This document shows positions 15,295 through 16,511 of a stretch of DNA of 16,511 nt, in pieces. The notes below the pieces were generated by a model. That model had not been told where the DNA came from, did not search any database, and saw only the letters and a program-made list of their open reading frames with translations. The stretch's first letter is position 1; the number at the start of each line of letters is the position of its first letter. This DNA is from JAGPIS01 sp964635545 (GTDB lineage Bacteria > Bacteroidota > Bacteroidia > Bacteroidales > Marinilabiliaceae), in assembly GCA_964635545.1 (NCBI GenBank), contig CAZWOA010000070.1:1-16511 (forward strand), in the 5' to 3' direction. The position numbers and the translations under genes were made by a program.

Positions 15295-15328
15295 GGGAGA
15301 TGATATTTTCTATCATTTCCCTTTTTTT
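15295..15328 (+). terminator. Terminator after the purL-like gene
   Basis: GGGAGATGATA (15295-15305) pairs with TATCATTTCCC (15311-15321) over 11 positions with one G-T wobble and a 5-base loop. Seven T follow directly. It separates the purL-like gene from ubiE. Confidence 0.9.
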
Positions 15329-15342
15329 ATGGTAGTTCTTTT

Positions 15343-15350
15343 TACTTTTG
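15343..15350 (+). promoter_or_regulatory. Putative ubiE-porT promoter (-7 element)
   Basis: TACTTTTG is an exact TAnnTTTG match, 23 bases before the ubiE ATG. The -33 region falls in the T-tract of the preceding terminator and has no clear TTTG. A very short leader of about 17 bases is predicted. Confidence 0.5.
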
Positions 15351-15373
15351 CATATAATCAAAAGAAATAAGCA

Positions 15374-16096
15374 ATGAGCATAAAACCATATAACCAGAGC
15401 GGAACATCAAAAAAGCAGGAGGTAACACAGATGTTCAACAAAATAGCACCCCGCTACGACCTGCTTAACCATATGCTATCCATGGGAATTGACAAAATAT
15501 GGCGCCGAAAAGCGATAAAGCTTTTCAAAAACCTGAAAGCACCATACATTCTCGATGTGGCAACCGGCACAGGCGACATGGCTATTATGGCTCATAAAAT
15601 ATTAGCTTGCGACATTGTTGGTGTTGACATATCGGCACAAATGCTGGAAGTGGCCGAAAAGAAAATTCTTAAAAACTATTTTCAACATAGTATTAGCACC
15701 CAAGAGGCCGACTCTGAAAACCTTCCGTTCAAACCTCAAACATTTGATGCCGTGATGGTTGCCTTCGGAGTGCGCAATTTCGAAAATTTGGATAAAGGAT
15801 TGTCAGAAATGGCACGGGTACTAAAAAATGATGGCTTAATGGCCATTCTTGAGTTCTCAAAACCTCGGTTTTTCCCGGTGAAACAGCTATATATGTTCTA
15901 TTTCACAAAATTACTGCCTTTCATTGGCGGCATAATATCTAAGGATAAACGCGCCTACGACTACCTTCCACAATCAGTAATACAATTCCCCGATGGAGAG
16001 GAGTTTGAGCAGCACCTGAAAAATTGTGGAATGACACCAGTAAAACGGATATCACTGTCGATGGGAATAGCAACCATATATCTGGCCAAGAAATAA
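15374..16096 (+). CDS. ubiE: Demethylmenaquinone methyltransferase (UbiE/MenG)
   Basis: SAM-dependent C-methyltransferase that converts demethylmenaquinone to menaquinone, the last step of quinone synthesis for respiration. Bacteroidota typically use menaquinone, so menG is the apt alternative symbol. The 240-residue protein shows the UbiE/COQ5 pattern: MFNKIAPRYDLLNHMLSMGID (20-40, in two parts MFNKIAPRYDLL and NHMLSMGID), SAM motif I DVATGTGD (61-68), acidic VDISAQML (84-91), VAFGVRNF (129-136), and the second family signature YDYLPQSVIQFPDGEEF (195-211). It ends with GIATIYLAKK, usual for the family. Length is normal. It follows the purL terminator, has its own -7 element, and is followed 41 bases later by the porT-like gene, with which it probably forms an operon. 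Confidence 0.95.
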   Translation: MSIKPYNQSGTSKKQEVTQMFNKIAPRYDLLNHMLSMGIDKIWRRKAIKLFKNLKAPYILDVATGTGDMAIMAHKILACDIVGVDISAQMLEVAEKKILKNYFQHSISTQEADSENLPFKPQTFDAVMVAFGVRNFENLDKGLSEMARVLKNDGLMAILEFSKPRFFPVKQLYMFYFTKLLPFIGGIISKDKRAYDYLPQSVIQFPDGEEFEQHLKNCGMTPVKRISLSMGIATIYLAKK

Positions 16097-16137
16097 CACA
16101 ATAAAAAGCATAATAATAAGTTATACAAAGAAAAACC

Positions 16138-16511
16138 TTGAGCCAGATTTTCTATAAAATATATTTTATTCTGTTTGCACTCTTCATCATTACCTACGGT
16201 GCATTGAGCCAAACCGAACATAGGAAAGGCGTGCCTAACCTGAAATCATTCGATGAAAAGAAACTTCATTTCGGATTTCTAATCGGATTCAACACAGCCG
16301 ATTTCAGGATTTATCAAAGTGGAGCACGCACCCCCGAAAATAAAGAGACCGCAATGTATGCCGAGATGCTGAAAATAAATCCCGGCATCAACCTTGGTAT
16401 AGTAACCAACCTTAGATTGGCTCCAAAGCTCGATCTCAGATTCTTACCCGGCATAGGCTTTAGTCAGCGCGACCTAAGTTTCATAAATGAATATGGCGTG
16501 CGCGATGAGAA
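16138..16511 (+). CDS. porT: PorT-family protein, 5' part only (type IX secretion-associated)
   Basis: The reading frame is open from 16120 to the window edge and cut off there; 124 codons are visible from a TTG at 16138. The product begins with a good signal peptide (about residues 1-25, ending in GALSQ). NLKSFDEKKLHFGFLIGFN (about 34-52) follows, then membrane-strand-like segments INPGINLGIV and LDLRFLPGIGF. The K.HFGF.LGFNT...F start resembles PorT of Porphyromonas gingivalis and SprT of flavobacteria, which are needed for type IX secretion of gingipain- or adhesin-like proteins. No ATG or GTG lies in frame near the signal peptide, so TTG is the likely start. The ubiE-porT order is, as I recall, common in Bacteroidota. 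Only about half the protein is present; another outer-membrane beta-barrel family is possible. Confidence 0.75.
   Translation, partial: MSQIFYKIYFILFALFIITYGALSQTEHRKGVPNLKSFDEKKLHFGFLIGFNTADFRIYQSGARTPENKETAMYAEMLKINPGINLGIVTNLRLAPKLDLRFLPGIGFSQRDLSFINEYGVRDE

Overview
The window looks like chromosomal DNA from a Bacteroidota bacterium, most likely order Bacteroidales or a close relative. The evidence is a paired SusC-like TonB-dependent transporter and SusD-like lipoprotein, the start of a PorT-family gene (type IX secretion), an A+T-rich genome with few Shine-Dalgarno sites, and several promoters of the Bacteroidota form TTTG-N19..21-TAnnTTTG. I found no tRNA, rRNA, CRISPR array, transposase, phage gene or integrase.

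Left part (1-3413, plus strand): fabI (enoyl-ACP reductase, fatty acid elongation), then a separate two-gene operon cysD-cysN encoding the two subunits of the sulfate-activating ATP sulfurylase. A hairpin terminator follows fabI. A strong, symmetrical hairpin lies between cysN and the convergent gene beyond it.

Middle part (3437-12868, minus strand, described in the direction of transcription from right to left): an NADP-type short-chain dehydrogenase resembling YdfG with its own terminator; a compact operon of a dipeptide epimerase carrying a twin-arginine signal, a SusC-like transporter and a SusD-like lipoprotein (gaps of 26 and 12 bases), ended by a hairpin; then an exported S9-type serine peptidase with its own promoter; then an uncharacterised acidic cytoplasmic protein. 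The locus has no glycoside hydrolase, lyase or sulfatase, no ECF sigma/anti-sigma pair and no hybrid two-component sensor. The enzymes present act on peptides. My main inference is therefore that this SusCD pair imports peptides, possibly peptidoglycan-derived ones containing L-Ala-D-Glu, rather than a polysaccharide.

Right part (13045-16511, plus strand): a stand-alone PurL-like protein (FGAM synthase, small form) whose N-terminal catalytic half departs from the usual motifs; then ubiE/menG (menaquinone methylation) and, 41 bases later, the 5' part of a porT-like gene that runs off the window and appears to start with TTG. The region between the divergent dehydrogenase and purL-like genes (12869-13044) is rich in inverted repeats, including TTGAC-N4-GTCAA, the symmetry bound by CRP/FNR-family regulators.

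Limits: all family calls come from reading motifs and from memory of homologues. No alignment or database search was run. Promoter and operator calls are pattern matches.
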